From Paramacrobiotus metropolitanus (taxonomy: Eukaryota; Tardigrada; Eutardigrada; Parachela; Macrobiotidae): a stretch of DNA of 64,000 bases. The notes under the pieces are model-generated. The model was not told where the DNA came from. It did not search any database and saw nothing but the letters and a program-made list of their open reading frames with translations. The position numbers were made by a program, and so were the translations under genes. This document shows, piece after piece, positions 37,161 to 47,560 of this stretch. Each line of letters opens with the position of its first letter. Within the stretch, counting starts at the first letter, position 1. The stretch is from NCBI RefSeq assembly GCF_019649055.1, contig NW_026570224.1, positions 2,356,001 through 2,420,000 on the forward strand. The letters are read 5' to 3'.

Positions 37161-38021
37161 TTAGATGGAATCCTGTTCAAAACGTTCCACGAACTGGGTG
37201 TTGCCTGAAATTAATTCGCATGTTAAACCGCACGCAAGTTCTTAAAAACGTTTTGCAAATTAGATAATAGTCCAGAGCAGCTGTTACACTGCATCTTGAT
37301 CAGCTAGTAAAATGCTTCAAAATGAATGGTAATAAAATAAGTCATTGTTTAACACTAACAAAAGCAAAAAAAAATGCATTTCCTTTGGCTCTCACCTTTT
37401 TTACGACGACTAAGGATTGCCGCGACGCCCATGCAGACAACTGCTCCCGTCACGCTTTCAATGCTAAGGTACACTATATAAATCGTAGTGGAGCGGTTAT
37501 CTTCTGGCAAAAAAGTTGGTGCGATAAAGGTCGTGGTCCCTTTTGTCGAGTTCTCTGGCACGCTTTTCTGGGGGATAACCGTGGACTGTGTTGCTGGCAC
37601 ACTGTTGTCTGTAGTAGAGACTTCCGCAGGGATTGAGTAAAAAGTATCCTTCACGACTCCTTGGGATCCAGATCCGCTTTCGTATGCACTGTTGGCAATC
37701 GCTCCTGAGACCGCACCAATTACTGCACTGCCGATAGCAACTCCAGCTCCAGCCTTCAAAGCTTGTCCGAGCATAGGGACGTTGGTCGCAAAATCTTTTA
37801 AACCGACATACTATCGGCTTTCTCTGCCGTCCTGCCAGGTTCTTGCCCACGTTGTTCAGTAAAGGACTTCCGGGCCCGGCTGGCTGGGGTACAGGGCGAA
37901 AGGGGTTCCGTAACTGAGGAAATTTTGGCATTCTCCAACCCATCGGCATTCCAAAACCACATGCACTGGAGATAATCCAAGAACTTAACACAGCAGCCAT
38001 TACGAAGTATTTCAAATCCAT
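37161..38021 (-). CDS. Small type I membrane protein, unknown family
   Basis: Exons 38021-37812, 37753-37396 and 37204-37161 join in phase to about 203 residues. The Met at 38021 gives a clear signal peptide (MDLKYFVMAAVLSSWIISSA) ending near ACGFG. A Pro/Phe/Arg-rich segment follows (MPKFPQLRNPFRPVPQPAGP), then a Gly/Ala-rich amphipathic stretch (AGAGVAIGSAVIGAVSGAIA), a Ser/Thr/Pro-rich ectodomain (possible O-glycosylation; NNSVPATQ- and ENSTKG-type sites), one membrane helix (YIVYLSIESVTGAVVCMGVA), a basic stop-transfer RRKK, and a short cytoplasmic tail ending QFVERFEQDSI. The first intron would be only 58 nt with a GAAG acceptor, chosen because it restores phase 0. An in-frame Met lies 29 codons upstream at 38108 but would mask the signal peptide. 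No homologue recognised; likely lineage-specific. Confidence 0.6.
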
Positions 38022-38108
38022 TTTTTTCAACACGAAACGTACGACCACCGTGCAACAAAGGTCAAACAGAAAAAGGTCAACTGATTCGCTCTTGTCAAAA
38101 AATATCAT

Positions 38109-39355
38109 GAAGGAACAAATAACCTAACGTTACTGTTTATGCTTACATTGTAACCAATCATTAAAAGGCCTCCCGTTAAAAGAGTTCTTAAAATGCAATA
38201 AGAAGTACCGATATCAAAAAAACAAGCCAATCCGCGCAAATTCGAGTTTGCGTCATGGTAAATTGATAGTGACTCATAAACTGGTACTACGTATTTTTAT
38301 ACTAGACTCCGGTTTCCGGACCAATAAACGCACCGGAAGTATTACTTGTTTATGGACCAACCATGAAACGGTATTATTTCAATATACGATTGTTACGTTA
38401 TTATTCATTCTAGCATTACTTCAATTCACTAGTACCAGCTAAACCTAAAAGCCCCATTTATTACATCCATTCCTTTTCGCACCGTGTTTGTAAGAGGCAT
38501 CCTTTTAGAAATAATATGGTGTATGTTATTAGACAACGTAATATTTTTTGCATACTCCAACATTAATATCTGACTAGTAGACCCCGCGCAGTTTGCGTGG
38601 AATAAATAGGCGTGATTGAATACAAAAATAAAATCAAAACTACGAATAGTAAATAGTTTATCATTACTTTTCGTCAGCAGAGCGTAAAACAACATATTTA
38701 GACCACCTTCGACTTGGAAACATAAAATTTTTACTCCCTGAAACGTGCCGTCTGATTTTGTTGAGAAAAATGTTGTATTATATCTTTTGGTGCGTTGCAG
38801 TCTGCAAAGGCAATTTTAAATTTAATGGAAAGGAAAGCATGCCGTTTATATGTGTGCCTGTGTTATAAAAAAACCCCTTGGACAAAAAATCTCTAAATCA
38901 TTTTAAAACATAGCTTATTCCGACTTGTCTGTACTGAAAATACTGTACATGCCCTTTTCCCACCGAAAAATTTCCACAGGGCTCAGTGTCTCGTTTATAT
39001 TGCTACTTCGCAAGCTCCGCTAGCGCCGCAGCTTGGCGTCGCCTGCGCCTTCTATTTAACTGACAAACCCTATTTCAGTTTTCTAAAAATCTCGTTGTAT
39101 TTGGAAAACGACACATTTGCCCATGATTCGCACCACAACTTAGCCACACTTGATATTTTGGTCTACTGCTACCGAGAAACGGCTCCTCGATGATTGTAAA
39201 CAGTCTGCCGTATCAATCACGAAGTTGTAGGACCCTGCATGCTATTTAAAAATTAAATAAAACCCTAACACAACATGTCGGTGCTTTCTGTTTTCTGAAA
39301 AAATTGGTCTGTGTCCACTGTGAACGCAAGCTAAATGCTCAGACTAAAACGTTTT
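38109..39355. other. Intergenic, no gene recognised
   Basis: AT-rich. A GC-richer patch at 39008-39052 (CTCCGCTAGCGCCGCAGCTT) contains small inverted words and may be a repeat fragment. No supported gene. Confidence 0.35.
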
Positions 39356-39550
39356 TTAATTCGGCATCAGCCGGAGAATATGATCATGCCAGCGCATGGT
39401 CAATTCAGTGGGCATAAAAAAATCAGAAGTCATCAGCATGGAATCCGGTGATGGTACGGTTTGCCGCCGCTGCAAGTTGAAATCGAAATCGTGCCGCTGA
39501 ACCTTTACGACAGCGATTTCTCTGATGTCGTAGTGGTAAAACGGATGCTG
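39356..39550 (-). CDS. Possible terminal exon of an unidentified gene
   Basis: After a good acceptor (TCTTACTTGCAG) the minus strand reads HPFYHYDIREIAVVKVQRHD, a short run to MTSDFFMPTELTMRWHDHIL, and a stop at 39356. Composition is protein-like and the acceptor is strong, but I could not find the preceding exon or recognise the family. Confidence 0.25.
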   Translation of the reverse strand, partial: QHPFYHYDIREIAVVKVQRHDFDFNLQRRQTVPSPDSMLMTSDFFMPTELTMRWHDHILRLMPN

Positions 39551-39679
39551 CAAGTAAGACAGTGAGCGGCATCTTTTCGTATATGCGCAAAAAGGGACTT
39601 GAGGAGAGTTAAATGGTCTTGCAGGTCCAGGCGACCTTACCCATTGCAATCCCGAAGCGCAGGAAGTAAGGTGCATACA

Positions 39680-40516
39680 GAACTAACAAAAGATATAACA
39701 GCAGGAACGGAATGTACGGCTCTCAAATGCTGTACGGCTCTCACCAGTTCGTACTGTTGCACAAAATGGCTGTCCTTTTATGGGTTAAAAAATCTCATGT
39801 ACTTACATCGGCACCAGAAAAAATTATTGTACTACATATTATCAGAATCTATCGTATATCATATCAATCACAAAAATGCTTATAATAAAAAGGGTGCGAA
39901 AAGGGGAGTCCAGAATATAGGGGGGTTTTAGGGGTTGTCTGTAAGAGTACCCTTAAGTTATACGTGGAAAGAAACAGAATTTTGTCCACAAAATGTCTTG
40001 GACTTTCAAGTCGGGTTGCTAATTTGAATTTCAGGCGCTGTTGTTTGATATTTCACCTTCAACATTTTTTCACAAAAAAAATTTGCGATCTTTTTGTGTG
40101 TTATTGCATGAAGCAAATTGCACTCTTACTTGAGGTATTTAGATTGTTGAATTGTTTTGTTCTGTACGACAATTTCACATTCGCATTCGGTAATTGTGGA
40201 CATCATTTATTTTAAATTGATTTACACCACATTATTACCCGACATGGTTTCAATCCCAGAACAAAAAAAGAAAACCAGTAATATGTAAGTTAATAATATA
40301 TCAATGAATATCAGTGAATAAAAACATGTCAATCAGTATGAACGAACATGAGTCGAATGAAATGCAGGAAGAAAAAATCCACAGCAGACAAATTTTACGC
40401 AGATAAAATAAAAGTTAATTGCGTTTGCCAAAAGATGCCAAAACATTTTGAATTGGGCAAGTGCAAATATGACCGTAGTCAACAAACATGTTGCTACTCG
40501 CAGGTGACACGTAATT
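39680..40516. other. Intergenic, no gene recognised
   Basis: AT-rich DNA 3' of the PHD-finger gene. Nothing supported. Confidence 0.35.
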
Positions 40517-41438
40517 TTAAAGAATTTTCCGGCAAGAATTGCACAGCCGAGTCTGACATTTTGTACGCTCAGGCCAAAAAACCGGATGGGTCACCTGACA
40601 CTTCATATGGTAAGATTGTTGACACTGCTTGCATTTGTAAACCGGTAAAGGTTTTCCGGCTTCCTCAAATCCCTTGCACTCCGGACAACATGGTGACTTT
40701 TTCGGTTTGTGTCGCTTCGGGGCCATACCGTCTGAACTAACTGCCACGTCCAATAATCCGTCAACTTCTTTCGATCCCGCTGGAATCCGTGAAAGAACCG
40801 GCTCTAGCCGCACAAAATAATTGGAATTTGATAGGGTAAGAACACCTCAGATTACACACCTGAAGATACCCTAAATGTAGCATTCATTTCGCTGGTTTCC
40901 CCGCTCTGACTGAATAACGATCGGGAGCCCACGCTTAAACCAGGTGGAGGAGCCTGCAAACAATATTCAAACATTTTTAAATTTTAGTCTCACCGAATTG
41001 TACAAAACGTTTTTACCATTTCGTCGTTGCGGTCCGGACTTTTCTCGTCGTCGAGTGTTTCCATACCCTCTTGGATTGCTGGTTCCTGTGGCTGCGTTTT
41101 TATTAAAATCGTGATTCCGGGCTATTTTTGCTTATAATACTTACTTCAGAAGGCGTTGAACCAGAATCACTAGCAATTGCTGATACATCTGGTAATATTA
41201 CTTGTCTGGATTGAATATCCTGAAAAGCAATGGTTTTATTCGTACGGTTTCTTCACGTTCGGCTCAAGAATTTATGAGCCATCTCGTGTTTTTTATTGTC
41301 GACAATTACCGTTTGCGTTCCTTCATAAAGATTTTCGAGTTGGGTTGACGTGTGAGACGGAATAAACGTTGCCGGCAGTCGGGTTGCCTGAGCGGATTTA
41401 AACGGAGATTGGACAGCCTTTTTTCCCAGTCGTGCCAT
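40517..41438 (-). CDS. Small PHD-type zinc-finger protein
   Basis: Five exons, 41438-41310, 41219-41145, 41091-41017, 40953-40860 and 40803-40517, join in phase to about 219 residues starting MARLGKKAVQSPFKSAQATR. The N-terminal two thirds are Ser/Glu/Pro-rich and look disordered (SDSGSTPSE, GMETLDDEKSPDRNDEM, MAPKRHKPKKS). The C-terminus holds a Cys4-His-Cys3 array: CPEC, then KCKQC, then the His in SYHMKC, then CNSC just before the stop. This is the PHD/RING-like cross-brace order; PHD fingers commonly read histone H3 tails. The usual aromatic residue before the last Cys pair is not obvious and the finger runs to the protein end. Likely nuclear; family unknown. It could be a host gene or an accessory gene of the neighbouring mobile region. 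Confidence 0.65.
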
Positions 41439-41696
41439 GCTCGCTGTAAATAAGTCACGTATTTCACAAGGTGACCAAGGTCGCCAGCAATAAACGCATT
41501 CTATTGCTATTTATTGACAACCGCTCTTTATTGCTATCATTTTTGAGTCTACATTAATACCTAGAACGTTATTAACAACAAAGCAGCTGCTGAAAGAACT
41601 ATGTAATCATAAACCCGTTCAAAGTTAGCGCTAAACCCTTATGCTAGCATCTTACCTACACTTACGTTAGAACAAAACACTGTTTATTTTGTTTAT

Positions 41697-43972
41697 TTAA
41701 AAAAATCTATCTCTTCCTAGAAATTTAATTATTTCTAGCATAATTAGGATTTGCTTTGGAAGGATTATATTCCGTAAGTAATTAGCGTTTGCCCCGTTAA
41801 TTTTACCCATCACTGCTCCCGGAAGTGAACTAGTTCTTGCCGATAAAAATTCTAGCTCTTCGTCCGTAAAATGTGATTTCAGGACACAAATGGCGCGTTG
41901 AACTTTGCCAGATATTCCCACGGGATGAGAGTTAACGGTGCCTGGTAATTTTTTCAAATCCGAAAAATCAAATGCACAGCTATCCGCGTGAACATTCATC
42001 AGTGGAGTAAAGTCTTGCTCCCTAAAGGCCACATACGGCAGACTGCTGGTAACCGCGAAGCATTTCTTTAACTAAAAAAGCAAACAATTGTGTCTAAAAC
42101 GAGTCTAGTCAAAGATAGTAATAAACACATTTAAAGGATATTAGTTGAGTTTATGCCGTTTTGTAATCCATACCTCATCAGGAGCTGCTCCCCGAATTTT
42201 GTGTATTACTTCACAAATCCTAGCTTGCAAGGCCCTATCCAAAATAGCCAGCGATGGCCCAATTGTGGTTTCGGCAGTGTATTCATAGTAATACTGCGCA
42301 ACAGGAAGTAGTTGTTGCATTACGAAACCTTCAATTTTAGTTGCCCACACATCCCATCCGCATTTTTTCACAAACTAAAGAAACAACATTAACAGCAACA
42401 AAATCTGTATTTTTGGTCATCAGTTAGTCCTACCATTTCTGTTGCTGCCACTAACATAGCATAACCGTCGACAATACGATTATGGCTGTCCGTCAGGATC
42501 GGCATTGCCGCTTTAATTGGATATCGAAGCTCATGCATGCGCTGCATGAGCTCTTCGATATCGTGGTTGGTCAGGTTTAAGATGGCCTCAAAGAACTGCG
42601 AAGCTGTTTCTCTCCCGTGTGCAATTTGGCGGAATTCTTCGCGCGTGGCACTTTTGAATTCCACAAGCATCGGTATCACTACTGCTCGGCTCAGTGATGC
42701 GAAGCTTAAAAAAGTATTGTACATTATGAAGCGCATATATCTAGATGCTCATGGTGGAACTCACTTTTTGCGAAGCATGGAAATGGTTTTTTCATTACAG
42801 GTGAACCAAATTGTTGTCCCAGGAGTCTGATTCGAGTTATGTTTTAGCACTGGTCGCGCTTCGTAGCACTCCATGAGTGCGGTTGCGACGAGGCTTTCGT
42901 CTTCAGCGTCATGAACGATTATTGGGAAGTGGTCTTCGGTGTAACGCTCCCGGAGCCTTGTCAACGTCATATCTTTGTAAATGCAGATTTGCTGAGCGTT
43001 TGCTCCGCAAAATGATGTCGAAACGTTGGCGTTTAAGCTTTTCCCTGTGTTTCGGGGCCCACACAAAAGGAGTGCTGGAACGTGACCAACGGTTTTCACA
43101 AGAAGCCGGTAATGCAAACTGATGATGGAGGTGTGGCCTACAACATCCGATTCGAATTTCAGTTAATCTCGAAACACCACTTCTTCAGTATCAAAGACCT
43201 ACCGCAGGTTAACAAGAAGTTCAAAAACACATCGGGCATGCCATCTCTTTCCAGCTTTTCTCGAACCACTTCAAGAAGATGGCACGGTTCTGTTCCGGAA
43301 TAGATTTGCAACGGGATGACATTAGTCAGCTTCGAATAATGCGACACCCAAACGTATTCTGATTGATCCGCGGAAATCCGTTCCACTTTTCCAGCATTTC
43401 GTTTGTAATGCAGATTAGGCCCAAAAATATAGGTTTCCCGTCATCTTGAAGGTTACGGTGTTCTGCCGGAGGCTTATCTGGAGTCAGCTTCCGTTGGGAG
43501 CAACGCCTTAAGTAGTAATCGTAGGCAAAATTAAAGTATACCAAGAATAACTTGGTGTGCTGATTAGTTACTTCAGCTGTATACTGTCACGAAAACTGAT
43601 CCACTGGATCCTAGAGTTATGACCATTTTAAACCACAACCTTTCTGCTAATTTAAGTTCATGATTCCGTAACTCCGATCGTGTAAATAATTCAATATTAA
43701 ATATATGTTTTTCCTGAACCAGCAAGCAATAAAACCGCATTTAATATTTCGGATTTCGATAAAAAATGAACACTAAACCTTATACCATTTAATTATGCTG
43801 ACCAAGCTTATTCTCTTACTTGTCGTATTGGGTTCGCTTCCAAACAATATATGAATTAAGCTTGTCCCCATTCAGCGATGGCGCGAGTAACGGCGGCATG
43901 CCGGGAGTGCTTTGGATGTCTGACAAAAAACGCTGAACACTTTTGAAGCCGGACGTTGTCAAGTAGCAAGAC
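41697..43972 (-). CDS. P-loop ATPase gene of unknown family
   Basis: Coding segments on one strand, with splice-like borders: 43972-43820, about 43550-43203, 43137-42765, 42704-42434, 42374-42174 and 42071-41697. The segment at 43137 carries a Walker A loop (LLLCGPRNTGKSLNANVS), a Walker B-like strand ending in acidic residues (HFPIIVHDAEDES) and a sensor-like strand ending in Asn (TTIWFTCNE), the order seen in SF3-type and related AAA helicases. The next segment (SLSRAVVIPMLVEF, RIVDGYAMLVAATEM) resembles the region after the ATPase core in such proteins. The last segment ends at a stop at 41697. I cannot name the family. It may be a host gene, or may derive from a DNA transposon or virus-like source; it lies head to head with the KDZ transposase at 44798. 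I treat the segments as one locus without claiming an exact protein. Confidence 0.5.
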
Positions 43973-44797
43973 CTAAACAAATTTTCATAACTCTGAATGC
44001 CTTCAAAAAGACGAAATATTTGCACAACTCAGATTTACCGTTCACAAAACTAGAAAGATCAAGCTAACGTAGCCAACCTCTGTCGTAAAATTTTTATTTG
44101 AACATGATTGCCTTTGTTTATCGCAACTTACCTCCCATTTTGAAGGTTGCAGGTTTTATTTCACACAACCAACCACTTTCTAGAGATTCCCTTTGCACAC
44201 ACCTTGAGTAATTCTCAAAGTAAACCCAAGAACAAAGGAAGTCTTTGAGTCATGCTTATCCTTCTCGCCGTAATATGTGCAATGATCTTTTCATACCAGT
44301 CAGTTGTTCCTTTAAAAAAACTTAGCGCCATTTTTTAAACAAATTGAAAGGTTAAGCAGTTAACGGCATCTTCAACTGAAACTCGAGCACAGTTAACCGC
44401 TCGCCTTTTCTAGATATGTAAAATGATGTATGCATCAAAAGCTTATAAGTCATGCGATGACCGAAGATATCATATTGCCGGTTGGTTTAATAATGCATAT
44501 GGAATGCTATCTTGCGTTCACAATTTTCCTGATTCGCTGTTCAGTACAAAATAAAGACGTACGTTGTGAGCTGCAGGCTTGCCTTAGTAACGCAGAAGCT
44601 ACGTTTTTTCGGCTACTAGAGCGCTATGTTTGAACATTTTGCAGTATATTCTGCAACATGCTTTTGCCCAGTAATGAGATTTGTTGAACGATGAAAATCC
44701 TTCTATAAAATCCGTTGAGCGGCAGTTTTAACTGCTTTCAGAAAGCGTTGTTTGTAACACTCCTGTGTAACTTTTTTCTCAATACTCCTAATTAATT
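43973..44797. other. Spacer between divergent ATPase gene and KDZ transposase
   Basis: About 800 bp, presumably containing both promoters. A short open frame at 44430-44633 has no recognisable domain. Confidence 0.4.
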
Positions 44798-47124
44798 ATG
44801 GCTTCTTTGCATTCACTAATACCTGCACTCAGAGATGTTCCGAAGGAGATGCCTGTTGAAGCAATCGCTTTTGTATGTAGTTCGGTTAATCATACTCAAT
44901 ATTATTTTGCATTGTTATTCTTTTCTTTAGATGCTGGCGAAAACTTTTAACGTAGATGAAAAATCTGCGTTGGCAGCTTTGAACGAAAAAAACTGCGATG
45001 TTACTACCATATTCTGCAACAAAGATTCTGCGCAGTTTGTGCTTTGCCCGCCCTTGTACCAATGCCTAAGCAGATGCGATCCTTTGAGTTTTAAAATAAC
45101 TCAGGGAACAAAGGTCAGTGCTTCTCAGGTACCTACGTACCTACGGTTTCTACGACAAACTTATTGAACACAAGTTTAATCAAATATGTTTTGGTACCTC
45201 AACATATACAAAACTGGTATATCAGACTGAATACCTGTAATGATATTATGTTGGTTTCTGATTCCATTAGGTTATATTGTACTCGATTGACGAACACCCG
45301 TCCGCATGCACCCATTTCATATTTTACTGTACAAAATGCGGCAACAGATACTCTTATAACACTTATTACGTGAAATCTTATGGAAATCGGTTTCTTTATC
45401 CGGAAGCTCGGCTTTTCCTACAAGTTACGGGAAAAGTGTTCTGGAACAGGAAACTTGTCGATCTCTTGATTAACTCCGTGTAAGATCTCCTCGCTCTGTT
45501 ATAATTATCAGGCTGTCAGGCTGCAAATTTTGGTTTTCTAGTCTGCATGGCCACGTAACTTTCGAATCCTTTGCCGAAATCTGCCGCACAACTTTTCGAT
45601 TCCCGTTCGGTATGAAATTGAACTGAAACATCTGAACTGGAAAACCGTCTTTACTTAAACGGTGTTATTTCAGCGTTCAAGAAAAAAATTGTGTCCAAGG
45701 CGTTTTTTGTGAATGAAACTGAACTTGACTTGCGCGAGCGGTGTTTGACTTTTGCTTTTCCTGACACTAAACTGGACATACTGGAGGTCAAACAGTTTCT
45801 TGATGGTATCCGACAAAAAGAGTTGTATCCACACAGCTGTTCGGCTACTGGAAAACGTCGTGGATGCCCGTTCCTGGTTGTGTTCGATGGCATTTGGAAG
45901 ATTGCGCACCGACACTGCGCGATGGTAATGAAGGTAATTTTTTTTTCAAAAAAAAGGAATGAGGAAATAAACTGACACGTTTAGCTCCTAAAGATGTCAT
46001 TTGTAGAACTCCATCAATATTGCCCATGTCAGGTTGCCTTCCGTTTGTCCAAATGAACCTAAATGGGGGCAACTGTATTGCGACGATCATGCTGATCTAG
46101 CAAAAAGCCATAACTTGCCAATAACTCGGAACGGCAAACTTTTGGAAATGGCTGGAGATAGCATTGTGCAGCTTGCTCTGGCTTGTAATCCTGATAATAA
46201 TCCACCTTTCGGAGAAATTTTCAATGAAACTGATTCACAGACGGCAATTGTGCAGAAAGAAGTGTTGAGTAATGAATTTTATAACGACTCTCCATTGCTA
46301 ACCGGCCCTCACAAAGGTTGCGGTAATGCCAAGGTCGCGCTGCCATGGTGCCGAAAAAATCACGGCGAACGAAAACTGGCGTACACTACAGTCGTGGGTA
46401 CTTAGTGTTCGTGCACGCTTGCGGTGCTGTTTCCAGTTTTTCGCCACTATACAAGTAAGTACAATTTTTCAAAACTTCATAGTTTGCCGACGGAGACTGC
46501 TAAGACAGTTCATAACTAACGTACATAAAGTAAACGCGATGGCATATTATTTTTCTAGGTCTGAATCTTTGAGCCAGGTGTTTGTTGCGGCCACAGAGTG
46601 GCTTTCAAAGTATGTCCTGAAACTTGAATCTGGTGACCGGGAAAAGCTGTTCCTATGCTATGATAACATGTAAGTATCGCACATCACCATTATTTTTACA
46701 ATAAACCCATTTGCAATAACAATAAAGCCATTTGCAGGTGCAACTTTGCCAGGCTCAAGGCCATGTCTGAACCTTTACCGGAACCGTTTCCTTGCGATTT
46801 GTGGAAAACGTCAACAAAATCATCGATAAGCTGCATATTCAAAATCACTGTCGGGAACAGTGTCGGTCAACTTTCAATCCAGATCAGTTCCTTACTCATC
46901 ATCCAACGTGCGATAAATTCAATACCATGGCGGCAGAACAGACGTTTGCTTGGTTAGGGAAATATAAGAAGCAAATGAATTCAATGTCCAAAGAAAATCA
47001 AGCTTTCTTCCTACATCGCCTCATTAAGCGCAAAAACGAGTACAACGAATCTTGCTTGAAAAATAATGTGACACCATTGTTTGCTGGTAGGCGTACTGAG
47101 CTTGCCCGTCTTGGCCTTGCCTAA
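44798..47124 (+). mobile_element. KDZ-type DNA transposase (intron-containing, degenerate copy)
   Basis: Exon-like blocks 44798-44872, 44931-45113, 45271-45479, 45542-45609, 45674-45933, 46007-46454, 46559-46669 and 46738-47124. Features of Kyakuja-Dileera-Zisupton transposases appear in order: a Cys-cluster region (FYCTKCGNRYSYNTYY, then FLQVTGKVFWNRKLVDLL), the first catalytic Asp (FLVVFDGIWKIAHRHCAMVM), a Cys/His knuckle (CPNEPKWGQLYCDDH), VFVHACGAVSSFSPLYKSES, the second Asp (LFLCYDNMCNF), KLHIQNHC, and the C-terminal Glu region (NTMAAEQTFAWLGKYKKQM). Most junctions join in phase, but the frame changes twice: near 46310-46345 and near 46803-46810 (an AAAA run). The copy is therefore probably inactive, or the sequence has small errors. 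No terminal inverted repeats were delimited. Introns in a transposase of this class are unusual enough to allow past domestication. Confidence 0.75.
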
Positions 47125-47560
47125 CTTGTTCAACCGCATTTCATTGCACGTAATTTAAATGGGGCGTTTGATCCTCCAAAGACCGCCACCGAATTTAAAC
47201 TGCAATGAAAATCTTATAAAAATCATTATTTCGAAAACTTTATCGCTATTTTGTTCTCTTATGTTTTTTTAATTTTTTATGTTTTCTTATGTTTTTCATG
47301 CTTTCATATGTTTTTTTGGTTTTCTTTGTCGATAATTACTTTTCCTCAATGTTACGCCGTTGTCGTGTTTTGCTGGGGTGTTGTGAATAAACTTGGCATG
47401 TGGAAACCATCGGAATTAGGATAAGACTTACAATAAAAATATCAGCAATTCGCCAGAAGGAAACCTAATATATAAATTATATAGAACCTTATCTTTTTTG
47501 CTAACTCAACCTACATAGAGTTGACATGCTTGAGGATGCAGAACTGTCATCCTGAACTTA
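47125..47560. other. Region between transposase and 84-bp array
   Basis: AT-rich with a T-rich low-complexity run near 47260-47320 (TTATGTTTTCTTATGTTTTT). May include the 3' end of the transposon. No inverted terminal repeat recognised. Confidence 0.4.

Noticed and set aside
40348-40740. Cys-rich plus-strand frame resembling a small secreted protein
   Set aside because: Antisense of the PHD-finger exon, whose Cys/His spacing and exon phases are far better supported.
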